From JAGOBX01 sp036733285 (GTDB lineage Bacteria; JAGOBX01): a stretch of DNA of 64,000 bases. A program made the position numbers and the translations under genes. Positions 44,650-53,269 of this stretch are shown in pieces. Within the stretch, counting starts at the first letter, position 1. Each line of letters begins with the position of its first letter. The stretch is taken from assembly GCA_036733285.1 (NCBI GenBank), contig DAINAU010000001.1:1-64000 (forward strand), in the 5' to 3' direction. The notes under the pieces were generated by a model, which was given only the letters and a program-made list of their open reading frames with translations, was not told the origin of the DNA and searched no databases.

Positions 44650-46104
44650 ATGAAAAAAAAATCAAAAGCTATTATGTTTGTAGGAACGGGGTCGGATACC
44701 GGGAAAAGCATTATAACCGCCGCATTCTGCAGAATTTTAAAAAGACGCGGATTGAAAGTGGCGCCGTTCAAAGCGCAAAATATGGCGTTAAATTCGTATG
44801 TCTGCGATGGCGGCTATGAGATTGGCAGAGCTCAGGCTTATCAGGCGTTCGCAGCCGGAATTAAACCCGACTCGCGGATGAATCCGGTCTTATTAAAACC
44901 TTCAAGCGACTCTATGTCGCAGGTCATAATTAATGGCAAACCCCTTGATAACTTTACCGCTTCAAATTATTATAAACGCAGAAAAATTTTTAGAAACGCA
45001 AGCCGCGCAGCTTTTGATTCTTTGAGCGACGAATATGATTTTATTGTTATCGAGGGAGCCGGCAGTCCCGCCGAAATTAATTTGATGAAATACGATATTG
45101 TGAATATGTCAATGGCGGAATATGCCCAAGCTGACACTTATTTAATCGGCGATATTGATAAAGGCGGAGTATTTGCATCTTTGAAAGGAACAATTGATTT
45201 GCTTCCTGAAAAACACAAAAAATTGTTGAAAGGAATTATAATAAACAAATTCCGCGGAGATATGAATTTACTTATTCCGGCGTTTAAAATGTTCAGAAAA
45301 TATTCTAAAATCCCTATAACCGGAGTTCTGCCTTATATTCATAACTTGACGGTTGACGAAGAGGATTCTCTGATGCGGGCAAACATCTCCGTAAATTCAG
45401 AAATTAATTCCGAAAACAAAATATGCGTCGGAATACTCGCATTGCCTCATACGTCGAATTTCACGGATTTCGACCCGTTTATTTATGAATCTGACGTTTT
45501 ATTGAAATATATTTATAATCCTGAACATATTCAAGATTTTGATTGCGTTATCATACCCGGCAGCAAATCGGTGGCTGCGGATTATCTTTTTTTGAAAGAA
45601 AGAAATTCTATTAAAACGCTCAGAAAATTTGCGGAAAATAAAAAAAAATTTCTATTTGGCGTTTGCGGCGGTCTGCAAATGCTCGGTTCTAACATTACGG
45701 ATTCCGACAATATCGAAGGTTCAATCAAAAAAACAAGGTTGTTAAATTTTTTTAATTTTAACACCGAACTGAAAAAAAATAAAATTTTAAGACAGGTTGA
45801 TGATGCGATTAATTTCTGTAACCGTAAATTTAAAATTACCGGTTATGAGATTCACAACGGGGTTAGCGATATAACGCAGGCGGATAAAAATTTTATGATG
45901 CGCGATAATATTGCGGCTTCGTATATTCACGGTTTATTTGACAACGATTCATTCAGACGCGCTTTTTTAAATCATCTTCGTTCAATTAAAGGATTAAAAC
46001 CGGTCTGCAAAATAACAAATATAACTAAAATCAAAGAAAAAAACATTGATTGCCTTGCCCATATTGTTGAAACTAATCTTTCCTCGTTATCCCGAAAACT
46101 CTAA
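44650..46104 (+). CDS. cobQ: cobyric acid synthase
   Basis: The 484-residue glutamine-dependent amidotransferase amidates four carboxylates of adenosylcobyrinic acid diamide in cobalamin synthesis. The N-terminal dethiobiotin-synthetase-like domain has P-loop GTGSDTGKS (12-20), APFKAQNMALNS and IVIEGAGSPAEINL. The C-terminal glutaminase domain has the nucleophile C339 in FGVCGGLQMLG and H427 in SYIHGLF. The length is typical. No other cobalamin gene is present in the window, so it is isolated from its pathway. The ribosome-binding site is weak. Confidence 0.97.
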   Translation: MKKKSKAIMFVGTGSDTGKSIITAAFCRILKRRGLKVAPFKAQNMALNSYVCDGGYEIGRAQAYQAFAAGIKPDSRMNPVLLKPSSDSMSQVIINGKPLDNFTASNYYKRRKIFRNASRAAFDSLSDEYDFIVIEGAGSPAEINLMKYDIVNMSMAEYAQADTYLIGDIDKGGVFASLKGTIDLLPEKHKKLLKGIIINKFRGDMNLLIPAFKMFRKYSKIPITGVLPYIHNLTVDEEDSLMRANISVNSEINSENKICVGILALPHTSNFTDFDPFIYESDVLLKYIYNPEHIQDFDCVIIPGSKSVAADYLFLKERNSIKTLRKFAENKKKFLFGVCGGLQMLGSNITDSDNIEGSIKKTRLLNFFNFNTELKKNKILRQVDDAINFCNRKFKITGYEIHNGVSDITQADKNFMMRDNIAASYIHGLFDNDSFRRAFLNHLRSIKGLKPVCKITNITKIKEKNIDCLAHIVETNLSSLSRKL

Positions 46105-46118
46105 CTTTTTTGAAAATC

Positions 46119-46162
46119 TAAGCCGAATTTGACAAGATACCAAAAAAAACGCAAAGCTTTTT
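46119..46162. terminator. possible two-way terminator between cobQ and pgi
   Basis: The convergent gap holds TAAGCCGAATTT (46119-46130), a motif seen after other stop codons here, and then a run of As, GC, a short loop, GC and a run of Ts (about 46142-46160). The A/T-flanked mini-stem could serve both genes, but it is weak. Confidence 0.35.
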
Positions 46163-47458
46163 TTATTTTTTTCCGAGAAGTCTGAACATATTTTTTTTAT
46201 AAGCTTCCACCCCGGGCTGGTCGAAGGGATTAACGTTCAGCAAATAACCGCTCAACGCGCACGCGCGCTCAAAGAAATATAATAATTGCCCGATATAATA
46301 CTCGTTAAGCTGCGGCATACTTATTTTCAGATTCGGAACTTTTCCGGAAATATGAGCTTCGATAGTTCCCTGCATTGCCTTTGAATTAACAAAATCAGTT
46401 TGTTTGCCCGCGATATAATTTAATTCGTCAAGGTCTTCATTTTCTTTTGGAATAGGACAATTTACGTTCGCGTTTTCAATTTCCAGAACGGTTTCAAAAA
46501 TATTTCTGACTCCGTCCTGAATCCATTGGCCCATTGAATGAAGGTCGGTTGTAAAATCGCATGACGCCGGAAATAGAGCTTTTCCGTTTTTCCCTTCGCT
46601 CTCTCCGTATAATTGTTTCCACCATTCTGAAATGTAATGAAGTTCCGGATTGTAATTGACAAGCAATTCTATATTTTTATTGTATTTTGAATACATAAGA
46701 AATCTTACAGCGGCGTATTGCATGGCTATGTTATTTTCTATTTTAAGATTTGTATCAAGGATTTTTTTCATATCGCGGCTGCCCTGAATCAATTTTCTTA
46801 TATCTATGCCTGCCGCCGCTATCGGCAGTAAGCCCACCGGAGTTAAAACTGAAAATCTTCCGCCTACGTCTTCGGGTATTACGAAAGACTGCCAACCTGC
46901 GGAATCCGCCATTTTTCTTAAAGCTCCTTTTGATTTGTCCGTTGTGGCAATGATATGATTTTTAGAATTTTTTTTATATTTTTTCTCAAGAAGATTTTTT
47001 ATAAATCTGAACGCTATCGCCGGCTCGGTTGTAGTTCCGGATTTTGATATTACGTTCGCATAAATCTGTTTTTTTGATTCCAGTATTGTTAATAATTCAG
47101 TTAAATATCTGCCCGAAATATTATTGCCCGCAAAAAATATCTGCGGCTTTAATTTCAATATGTTAAATGTTCCCGCTATCGCTTCAATTACCGCTTTCGC
47201 GCCAAGATAAGAACCTCCAATGCCTATCGATACAAACGCGTCGCCGTTTTTACGTATTTTCGCCGCCAATGATTCTATTGAATCCAAATCTTTTTTTGTA
47301 ACAGTATCGGGCAAATCCGTCCATCCGAGAAATTCCGAACCCGCGCCGGTTTTGGTCTTGACGGATTTTTCGATTTTAACGAGTTGTCCTGAAATTTTTT
47401 TTAAATCTCCGCTCTTTGCCAACAATGAATTTGAATAATCGAATTTTATTGATTTCAT
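46163..47458 (-). CDS. pgi: glucose-6-phosphate isomerase
   Basis: The 431-residue enzyme interconverts glucose 6-phosphate and fructose 6-phosphate in glycolysis and gluconeogenesis. Conserved segments include SIGIGGSYLGAKAV, SKSGTTTEPAIAFR (phosphate binding), GGRFSVLTPVGLLPIAAAGI and the C-terminal FDQPGVEAYKKNMF with the catalytic Lys. Length fits the shorter bacterial group. The frame reaches 47491, but GGAGG (about 47466-47470) points to the ATG at 47458. It stands alone between converging cobQ and the recA operon. Confidence 0.97.
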   Translation of the reverse strand: MKSIKFDYSNSLLAKSGDLKKISGQLVKIEKSVKTKTGAGSEFLGWTDLPDTVTKKDLDSIESLAAKIRKNGDAFVSIGIGGSYLGAKAVIEAIAGTFNILKLKPQIFFAGNNISGRYLTELLTILESKKQIYANVISKSGTTTEPAIAFRFIKNLLEKKYKKNSKNHIIATTDKSKGALRKMADSAGWQSFVIPEDVGGRFSVLTPVGLLPIAAAGIDIRKLIQGSRDMKKILDTNLKIENNIAMQYAAVRFLMYSKYNKNIELLVNYNPELHYISEWWKQLYGESEGKNGKALFPASCDFTTDLHSMGQWIQDGVRNIFETVLEIENANVNCPIPKENEDLDELNYIAGKQTDFVNSKAMQGTIEAHISGKVPNLKISMPQLNEYYIGQLLYFFERACALSGYLLNVNPFDQPGVEAYKKNMFRLLGKK

Positions 47459-47529
47459 TATTTTTACCTCCAAAGCGTTTTTTATATGCAATCCTGATTT
47501 CAGAAAAAAATAATTTTTTAGTAAAAACT

Positions 47530-47560
47530 ATATTTCCTTTTCCGAAAAAATCCGGCTTAA
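47530..47560 (-). repeat. TAAGCCGGATTTTTTCGG motif after the SPOR gene
   Basis: Immediately after the stop, the minus strand reads TTAAGCCGGATTTTTTCGG and then AAAAGG. It closely matches the motif that overlaps the dinB stop (TAAGCCGAATTTCATCGG, then AAAAGG). The CCGG/CCGA-TCGG arms form a small hairpin. Confidence 0.5.
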
Positions 47561-47561
47561 G

Positions 47562-48200
47562 TTATTCTTCCTGAATATAAAAATGCGGAATAATGCCTTT
47601 TGATTCGAGACGTCTCGCTTCATAAACCGCATCGCGTCTTAATTTGAATTTACCTATTCTTACTTTATACATATTGCCTGATTTTACAGCGTAAGCGTCG
47701 CAACCGCGGGTTTTTAAAATATCCCGGAAAGATTCCGCTTCTTTTGAAGTTTTATACGAATAAACTTCAATTAAATAAGTTTTATTTTTTTTTGATGGTT
47801 TTGTTTTGAGATTATTTTTTTTCCCCGCCGGTTGTTTATTGTTTGGGTTTGCGGCGGCGTCAACATTTTTTGGAGGTTCTTCGGTTTTAGCGCCGCTTTT
47901 ATTCTCGGCGTTTTCCGCGGCGGTTTGAGAATCGTTTCCCTTATTTGCGGCGGTCTGCTGTTTTCCTGAATCGGCAATTTGAAACGTTCCGTTTAATATC
48001 GATGTGTCCGGCTGCGTAATTTTATAAAGAACATTACTCTGATTTTCAACTCGCGAGTTTTTGAAAGATACGGTTTTTCCGGTAAAATATCCGGCGCCGA
48101 AAACAACCGCTAATATCGCCAAACATATAAAAATTATTATCTTTACGGCTTTTTGTTCAATATTTAAAATATATTTTTTTCCGCCGGAATCGTTTTTCAT
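47562..48200 (-). CDS. single-pass membrane protein with SPOR domain
   Basis: The 212-residue protein has a short cytoplasmic start, one membrane segment (about 17-38), a low-complexity Ala/Asn/Lys/Pro-rich linker (about 70-137) and a C-terminal SPOR domain (about 138-212; YLIEVYSYKTSKEAESF ... MYKVRIGKF). SPOR domains bind peptidoglycan stripped of stem peptides at division sites, so a septal role is likely. It is coupled to coaE by ATGA overlap and ends the recA-fapA-coaE operon. Confidence 0.88.
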   Translation of the reverse strand: MKNDSGGKKYILNIEQKAVKIIIFICLAILAVVFGAGYFTGKTVSFKNSRVENQSNVLYKITQPDTSILNGTFQIADSGKQQTAANKGNDSQTAAENAENKSGAKTEEPPKNVDAAANPNNKQPAGKKNNLKTKPSKKNKTYLIEVYSYKTSKEAESFRDILKTRGCDAYAVKSGNMYKVRIGKFKLRRDAVYEARRLESKGIIPHFYIQEE

Positions 48201-48826
48201 TTATACAAATCCCCCGATTTTATATTTTCTTTATCATCATATATTTTTTTTATGATATTGTCAATTTGTTTATGCAAATAAAGAAAATTTTTTTTATTAT
48301 AAACCGTAAAATCCGAACGCTCGATTTTGTATTTCATCGGCAATTGCGAATTGATTCGTTTCAACGCCTCGCTTTTTGAAAGATTGTTTCGTTTCATAAG
48401 TCTTTTTAACTGCAAGTATTTTGGACAGACGACTGTTATTATCATATCGGTTTCAGATTCAAGTCCGGTTTCAAATAATAATGGAATATCAATAAATATA
48501 ATCGGATTATTCTTCAACGCTTTAATCTTTAAATTGATTTCTTTAATGATATGCGGATGCGTTATAGAATTTAATTTTTGCAATTTGCTTTTGTCGCTAA
48601 AAACAATAGCTCCCAATTGTTTTCTGTCAACGGTTCCGTTTTTTGAGGTTAGTTTAAATGCGGTCATTATTTTACGGTTTAACGCTTGGCGCGTATTCAA
48701 TAAATGATGATATATCGCGTCGGAACAAATTACGGGAAAATTTTTCTTTCGCAAATATTCAAGCGTCTCGGATTTGCCTGAAGCTATGCCTCCGGTAATT
48801 CCTATTCTCAATGGTTTGACTTTCAT
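48197..48826 (-). CDS. coaE: dephospho-CoA kinase
   Basis: The 209-residue P-loop kinase catalyses the last step of coenzyme A synthesis, phosphorylating dephospho-CoA with ATP. The P-loop is TGGIASGKS (11-19), followed by SDAIYHHLL and the conserved HPHIIKEIN, IFIDIPLLFETG and the lid CPKYLQLKRLMKRN. Length and motifs fit the family. Start and stop overlap the flanking fapA and SPOR genes (ATGA at both junctions), so the three are translationally coupled. Confidence 0.97.
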   Translation of the reverse strand: MKVKPLRIGITGGIASGKSETLEYLRKKNFPVICSDAIYHHLLNTRQALNRKIMTAFKLTSKNGTVDRKQLGAIVFSDKSKLQKLNSITHPHIIKEINLKIKALKNNPIIFIDIPLLFETGLESETDMIITVVCPKYLQLKRLMKRNNLSKSEALKRINSQLPMKYKIERSDFTVYNKKNFLYLHKQIDNIIKKIYDDKENIKSGDLYK

Positions 48827-50880
48827 ATTTCGATTTCTATAACAAATGGTTCTTTTCCTATTCCGAACACGCCGCTTTTCCCTTTTTTTATGACGCTATA
48901 TTTTAATTTTGATTTTTCAACTTTATATTTCTGATATGCTTTTTTAACGCAATCATCAAGCGTATCGCCAGAAATTTTTATTTTCTTCGATTCGTTGATT
49001 TCAGTTAAAACCGCATTGCGTTTAACAGGCAGCAGTTTGGATATTAATTCTATTTTATCCTCTCCTTCTTTTAATTGCGCGGCGAATATTCTGCATTTGG
49101 TTTTTGATTCGCATAGTTTTTCGACAGCGCATTTTTCTTCTCCCGAATCAAGAAATCTCATAGCCGTTTCTACAGCTTTTTTTTCAATGCTTCCTTCAAT
49201 AATTATTGATTTTCTGATATTTAACGGATCGATTTGCTCGCTTGTCGCCGAACTTGTTTTTATATTCGCCGACGTTTCTCCGGTTATTTTTCCGGAACTG
49301 AATCTTGATACGGTTATTCCTGATTTTGTATAAATTACTGAAACGTCGGTCAGTTCTTCATTGATTTCTTTTGGCAAACCGTTGAACTTAATCATAACTT
49401 TAGGCGATATTTTTTTTCTCGCAGAAACTCTCATAGTTCCGGCGTCAGCCGATTTGAACTTATCGAGTTCTTCAATCTTACCGTTTATGTAATCTATATT
49501 TTTTTCAAGTTTTATCCTGAACTGAATACAATTCTTGATTTTTAAATCAAGTTCTTTTGAGGTGTCGCCAATATCTCTTTTTTCCGTAAGTTCTTTAAAC
49601 GTCTGATTTATTTTTTTCAGTTCGCGGTCGGCTTCGTTTTTTGAATTGATTAATTTTGATTTTTCGATGTTCTCTTTTGAAACTGTTTTCAATGAAATTT
49701 CAGTCTGCGTTTCTCCGTCTCCGATTATTCCGCATACCACGCTTTTCCCTGATTCTATCAATCCGCCGCAAATTAGTTGTTTGTTTCCGTCGAGTATTAT
49801 ATCGCCCGTTGCGGAAATGGAACTTGAAATTATTTCTTCCGAAACAAGTATATTGGATTCCGAGGTCAGTTTGGAATTATATATTCCCGAAGTTATAATA
49901 TTTCCGGTTACTATAAACGGTTTGGAATCGCAATTTGAAATTTTTCCGGAAACGTATAAATCGCCTTTCACGCTCACTCCGGTATTTACAAGATCTCCAA
50001 TTATATATAAATCTTTCCCGGTCTTTAAATATCCGCAGTTTGAAACCGAACCGTTCACAATCAACGAGTTTTCGCATATAATATCTTTCGGATAATTTGA
50101 CACGGATTTATCTATGCTTTGAATTGCGGAAACTTCCAATTTTTCATCAATCCATCTTACCCTTCCGTTAATCTTTGAAAAATAAGAATTACGGTTTTTG
50201 GATATTAAAATATTTTCTCCGGGTTCCAAACTTTTAAATTGCTTGCTTTTCAATACGGGCAGCAAAGTAGCGGAGATTATTTGTCCGGGTATTACTCTTC
50301 TGTAATAATATAAGTTCGATAATATTTCCGACGAATTAGCGTCAAATAAAAAACGGTCAAAACAATAAAAATTTAATTTGTCAATGTTTCTTAACTGATT
50401 TATTATTTTTTCGGCTTCAGCGGGATTTAACCCTACAAACGAATCGTCTATTGTTTCGCTTGATTTTACTTCGGAAGATTTTATATCTTTAAGAACCCCC
50501 GACAATTGACTGTCGAACTCTTCGTCAATAACATAAAGATATTTTGATAAAGTAAGTTTTTTAGTTGATTCGTCGTAGCCGATTTTTCCGATGTGTTTTT
50601 TTAAAACCGCAAATTGCTCTTTTTTGGTTTTTAGATATTCGGGCGGAATATTCGATAATTCCACGATTACGGTCGTATTGTCGATTTTACAAACGCCCGG
50701 AACCTGAGTTTTATCGTCGATTATATCGTAAAGAATATTATCCGTAAAATAATATAATCCGGCTACAAGTTCGGATATGTCGCCCGCTTGACTGGCGTTC
50801 TTTATATTTTTTACCGCATACGCCGTGATCTGTTCAATAAACGAATAATCGAGTTCAGCCGAAAATCTGATTTCATTCAT
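48823..50880 (-). CDS. FapA/DUF342-family polymer-forming protein with C-terminal Jag-N domain
   Basis: The 685-residue protein belongs to the FapA/DUF342 family. A beta-helical repeat region (about 270-400) is rich in short Gly/Ser/Asn turns (GSVSNCGYLKTGKDLYIIGD). A coiled coil follows (about 410-480), then a second beta region. The last 50 residues (KIKISGDTLDDCVKKAYQKY ... GVFGIGKEPF) are a Jag-N domain, normally found on the RNA-associated protein Jag/KhpB. The role is not established; family members are linked to cell envelope and signalling. It starts 27 bases after recA and overlaps coaE. Confidence 0.85.
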   Translation of the reverse strand: MNEIRFSAELDYSFIEQITAYAVKNIKNASQAGDISELVAGLYYFTDNILYDIIDDKTQVPGVCKIDNTTVIVELSNIPPEYLKTKKEQFAVLKKHIGKIGYDESTKKLTLSKYLYVIDEEFDSQLSGVLKDIKSSEVKSSETIDDSFVGLNPAEAEKIINQLRNIDKLNFYCFDRFLFDANSSEILSNLYYYRRVIPGQIISATLLPVLKSKQFKSLEPGENILISKNRNSYFSKINGRVRWIDEKLEVSAIQSIDKSVSNYPKDIICENSLIVNGSVSNCGYLKTGKDLYIIGDLVNTGVSVKGDLYVSGKISNCDSKPFIVTGNIITSGIYNSKLTSESNILVSEEIISSSISATGDIILDGNKQLICGGLIESGKSVVCGIIGDGETQTEISLKTVSKENIEKSKLINSKNEADRELKKINQTFKELTEKRDIGDTSKELDLKIKNCIQFRIKLEKNIDYINGKIEELDKFKSADAGTMRVSARKKISPKVMIKFNGLPKEINEELTDVSVIYTKSGITVSRFSSGKITGETSANIKTSSATSEQIDPLNIRKSIIIEGSIEKKAVETAMRFLDSGEEKCAVEKLCESKTKCRIFAAQLKEGEDKIELISKLLPVKRNAVLTEINESKKIKISGDTLDDCVKKAYQKYKVEKSKLKYSVIKKGKSGVFGIGKEPFVIEIEI

Positions 50881-50907
50881 TTTGATGATTTATCCCGAAT
50901 TTCAAAG

Positions 50908-51966
50908 TTATTCAGCGGCGACTTCGTCTTTAGCGTTTAAATCGAAATTCTGAAAAATTTTATTTTTTATTTCTTCAAGCAATTCCGGATTTTCAGCAAG
51001 CGTCTGTTTTGCCATTTCTTTTCCCTGTCCGAGTTTGGTTTCATTATATGAAAACCACGCGCCGCTTTTATTTATGATTTTTAAATCTATCGCCGAGTCC
51101 ACTATGCATCCAATTTTTGAAATTCCTTCAGAATATATTAAATCAAACTCCGCGCTTTTAAACGGCGACGCCATCTTGTTTTTCACAATTTTAACGCGCG
51201 ATTTTATTCCTATCATTTCGTCGCCTTTTTTCAAGGTTTCGGCTTTTCTTATTTCCATACGCATTGAAGCGTAAAATTTTAATGCGTTGCCGCCAGTGGT
51301 TGTTTCCGGATTTCCATACATTACTCCGATTTTCATTCTGACCTGATTGATGAATATCATTGTCGTATTCGATTTGCTTAAAACGCCGGTTAATTTTCTG
51401 AGCGCTTGAGACATTAAACGGGCTTGAAGTCCCATATGCGAATCGCCCATTTCCCCTTCAATCTCCGCCCTCGGAGTTAACGCCGCAACCGAATCCACAA
51501 CTATAACGTCGAGCGCGCCCGACCTTACAAGTTGTTCCGCTATTTCAAGCGCCTGCTCTCCGTCGTCCGGCTGCGAGATATATAAATCAGAAGTGTTCAC
51601 GCCAAGCAATTCCGCGTATGTCGGATCAAACGCGTGTTCTGCGTCTATAAACGCGGCTATGCCTCCCTGTTTCTGAGCTTCGGCTATTATGCTTAAAGTT
51701 AATGTCGTTTTTCCGGAGGATTCCGGTCCGTAGATTTCTATTATTCTGCCGCGCGGAACTCCGCCTATTCCCGTAGCTACGTCAAGCGTTAGTATTCCGC
51801 TTGGTATAACGGGCAATTTCTGATGCTCTGAATCGCCAAGTTTCATTATTGCGCCTTTGCCGTATTTCTTTTCTATCCCTGAAATCGCGCTGTCCAGCAC
51901 CTTTAATTTATCTTTGTTTGAATCTGCCGCTGGTTTTGTCTCTTGTTCCGGTTTTGCTTTTGCCAT
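50908..51966 (-). CDS. recA: recombinase RecA
   Basis: The 352-residue ATPase forms filaments on single-stranded DNA, performs strand exchange and triggers SOS. Walker A is GPESSGKT (80-87), and the conserved DVIVVDSVAALTP, MSQALRKLTG, INQVRMKIGVMYGNPETTTGG and C-terminal regions are intact. A short Lys/Pro/Ala-rich N-terminal extension of about 20 residues precedes the core. CAGGAGAC is a good ribosome-binding site. It leads an operon with fapA, coaE and the SPOR gene, an uncommon setting for recA. No LexA-type operator was identified upstream. Confidence 0.99.
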   Translation of the reverse strand: MAKAKPEQETKPAADSNKDKLKVLDSAISGIEKKYGKGAIMKLGDSEHQKLPVIPSGILTLDVATGIGGVPRGRIIEIYGPESSGKTTLTLSIIAEAQKQGGIAAFIDAEHAFDPTYAELLGVNTSDLYISQPDDGEQALEIAEQLVRSGALDVIVVDSVAALTPRAEIEGEMGDSHMGLQARLMSQALRKLTGVLSKSNTTMIFINQVRMKIGVMYGNPETTTGGNALKFYASMRMEIRKAETLKKGDEMIGIKSRVKIVKNKMASPFKSAEFDLIYSEGISKIGCIVDSAIDLKIINKSGAWFSYNETKLGQGKEMAKQTLAENPELLEEIKNKIFQNFDLNAKDEVAAE

Positions 51967-52066
51967 TTTTTTGTCTCCTGTTTTTTTATTTTTTTTACGC
52001 GAAAATAATCTTTCCGATTTTTCCGCTCCTTTATTTTTAATACAATTTTATGAATAAATATATTTT

Positions 52067-52278
52067 AAATCTTTTATATGAAAAATGCAATAAACTTTTT
52101 AACGTTTAATTTTTGTGAGGTCGAGTTCACAAAAATGGAAAACCCGACTTCGAACAACAAATAACAAAATTAATAAAAAATTAAAAATCTGCGCAAATCT
52201 GTTAAATCTGTAATCAATCAGTGTTAAAAAAAATCTTAACACATATGTAGACTGATTAAACTGATTTAACGGATGCGG
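52067..52278. other. intergenic region between recA and the third R-M system
   Basis: An imperfect palindrome of about 90 bases fills the right part (52188-52277). Its centre is GTGTTAA (52221-52227) and TTAACAC (52236-52242). The outer parts CTGCGCAAATCTGTTAAATC and GATTTAACGGATGCGG are related inversely. It directly follows the restriction gene stop on the minus strand, so it may end that operon. The left part should contain the recA promoter. Confidence 0.5.
52221..52242 (-). terminator. hairpin after the third R-M operon
   Basis: Perfect 7-base arms GTGTTAA and TTAACAC have an AT-rich loop that contains a run of Ts on the minus strand. It forms the core of a larger imperfect palindrome. 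Its position after the stop suggests termination. Confidence 0.4.
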
Positions 52279-53259
52279 TTATTTTATATTTTCAATTAAT
52301 TCTTTAAAAATAACGCTATTAACGACATATTTGGAAGTATTATTCGGCTCCTTAACATCGGAATAAATCGCTTCCCAATGTCTGCCGGTTCTAATTTCCG
52401 AATAAGTATCATAAATAATAACATATAATATTTTTTCAATATTAAATTTTTTCTTTAATAAATTTTCATCGGCAGTTTCTTTTAACATAAAAATTCTTTT
52501 AGCGTCTATTGCTTGGTTATCCTGCCCGCCGCCAGCCATATTCTGTTCTTTATGCGCGCCAATAATTAATGTATTTTTAATTTTACATATTACATCGGGA
52601 TATTTTAATTCGGTAACGCCCAAAATATTAAGTATTCCGTCAATTTTTTTTACTTCTTTTTCGTCAATAAGCCAATCCCCGCTATTTGATATTTCTTTTT
52701 GTAATAAAAGTTTTTTGGAAAGCAAATCAAAAACAATTTTATCAAACATTCCCTTTCTTCGAGTAGGCGATTTAAGAATATATTTTGATTCTAAATTACT
52801 TAACATTATAGCAAAAAAATGATAATCAATATTTTTTATTATTTCAAATAATTGTAATGATTTTAACTGGGTTAATAATAATTCTTCATCTTTAAGCAAT
52901 GAGTCTATTTGATTTAAACCTGAAATATTTAAAAGTAACCAACAAAATGATTCGATACCATTAACATTATTTCTTTTTTCTTTTATTTCTTTTAAAACAA
53001 GTTTTATATTTTCAATTGCAATATTTAATATTTTCTCGTCAATATTATCAATTGATAATTCATCTTTTTTTTTCAAATCATATAAATAAACGATATAATT
53101 TTTTATTTTATTTATTGCGTTTTTGTATTCTTCGCTGTAACGAAATTCAAATCCCATATCTTTAAAAATTTCTTGATAAACTGGATTTAGAAAAGCAATA
53201 TTATTTATTCTATATTGTTTATTATTAAATTTATCAAAACATTCTTGCGGCAGTAGCAT
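52279..53259 (-). CDS. putative type II restriction endonuclease
   Basis: This 326-residue protein has no secure family name. It lies 10 bases after a DNA methyltransferase gene in a three-gene R-M operon. Near the C-terminal third, KYPDVICKI (D222) is followed by LIIGAHKEQN (K237) and then GGGQDNQ. This looks like a PD-(D/E)xK nuclease site, with A-H-K where D/E-x-K is usual, followed by the Gly-rich/Gln motif seen in several type II enzymes. The Glu after the Lys might compensate. The N-terminal half is helical. GAGGTG lies before the ATG. Identity rests mostly on context. Confidence 0.6.
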   Translation of the reverse strand: MLLPQECFDKFNNKQYRINNIAFLNPVYQEIFKDMGFEFRYSEEYKNAINKIKNYIVYLYDLKKKDELSIDNIDEKILNIAIENIKLVLKEIKEKRNNVNGIESFCWLLLNISGLNQIDSLLKDEELLLTQLKSLQLFEIIKNIDYHFFAIMLSNLESKYILKSPTRRKGMFDKIVFDLLSKKLLLQKEISNSGDWLIDEKEVKKIDGILNILGVTELKYPDVICKIKNTLIIGAHKEQNMAGGGQDNQAIDAKRIFMLKETADENLLKKKFNIEKILYVIIYDTYSEIRTGRHWEAIYSDVKEPNNTSKYVVNSVIFKELIENIK

Positions 53260-53269
53260 AAGGACACCT

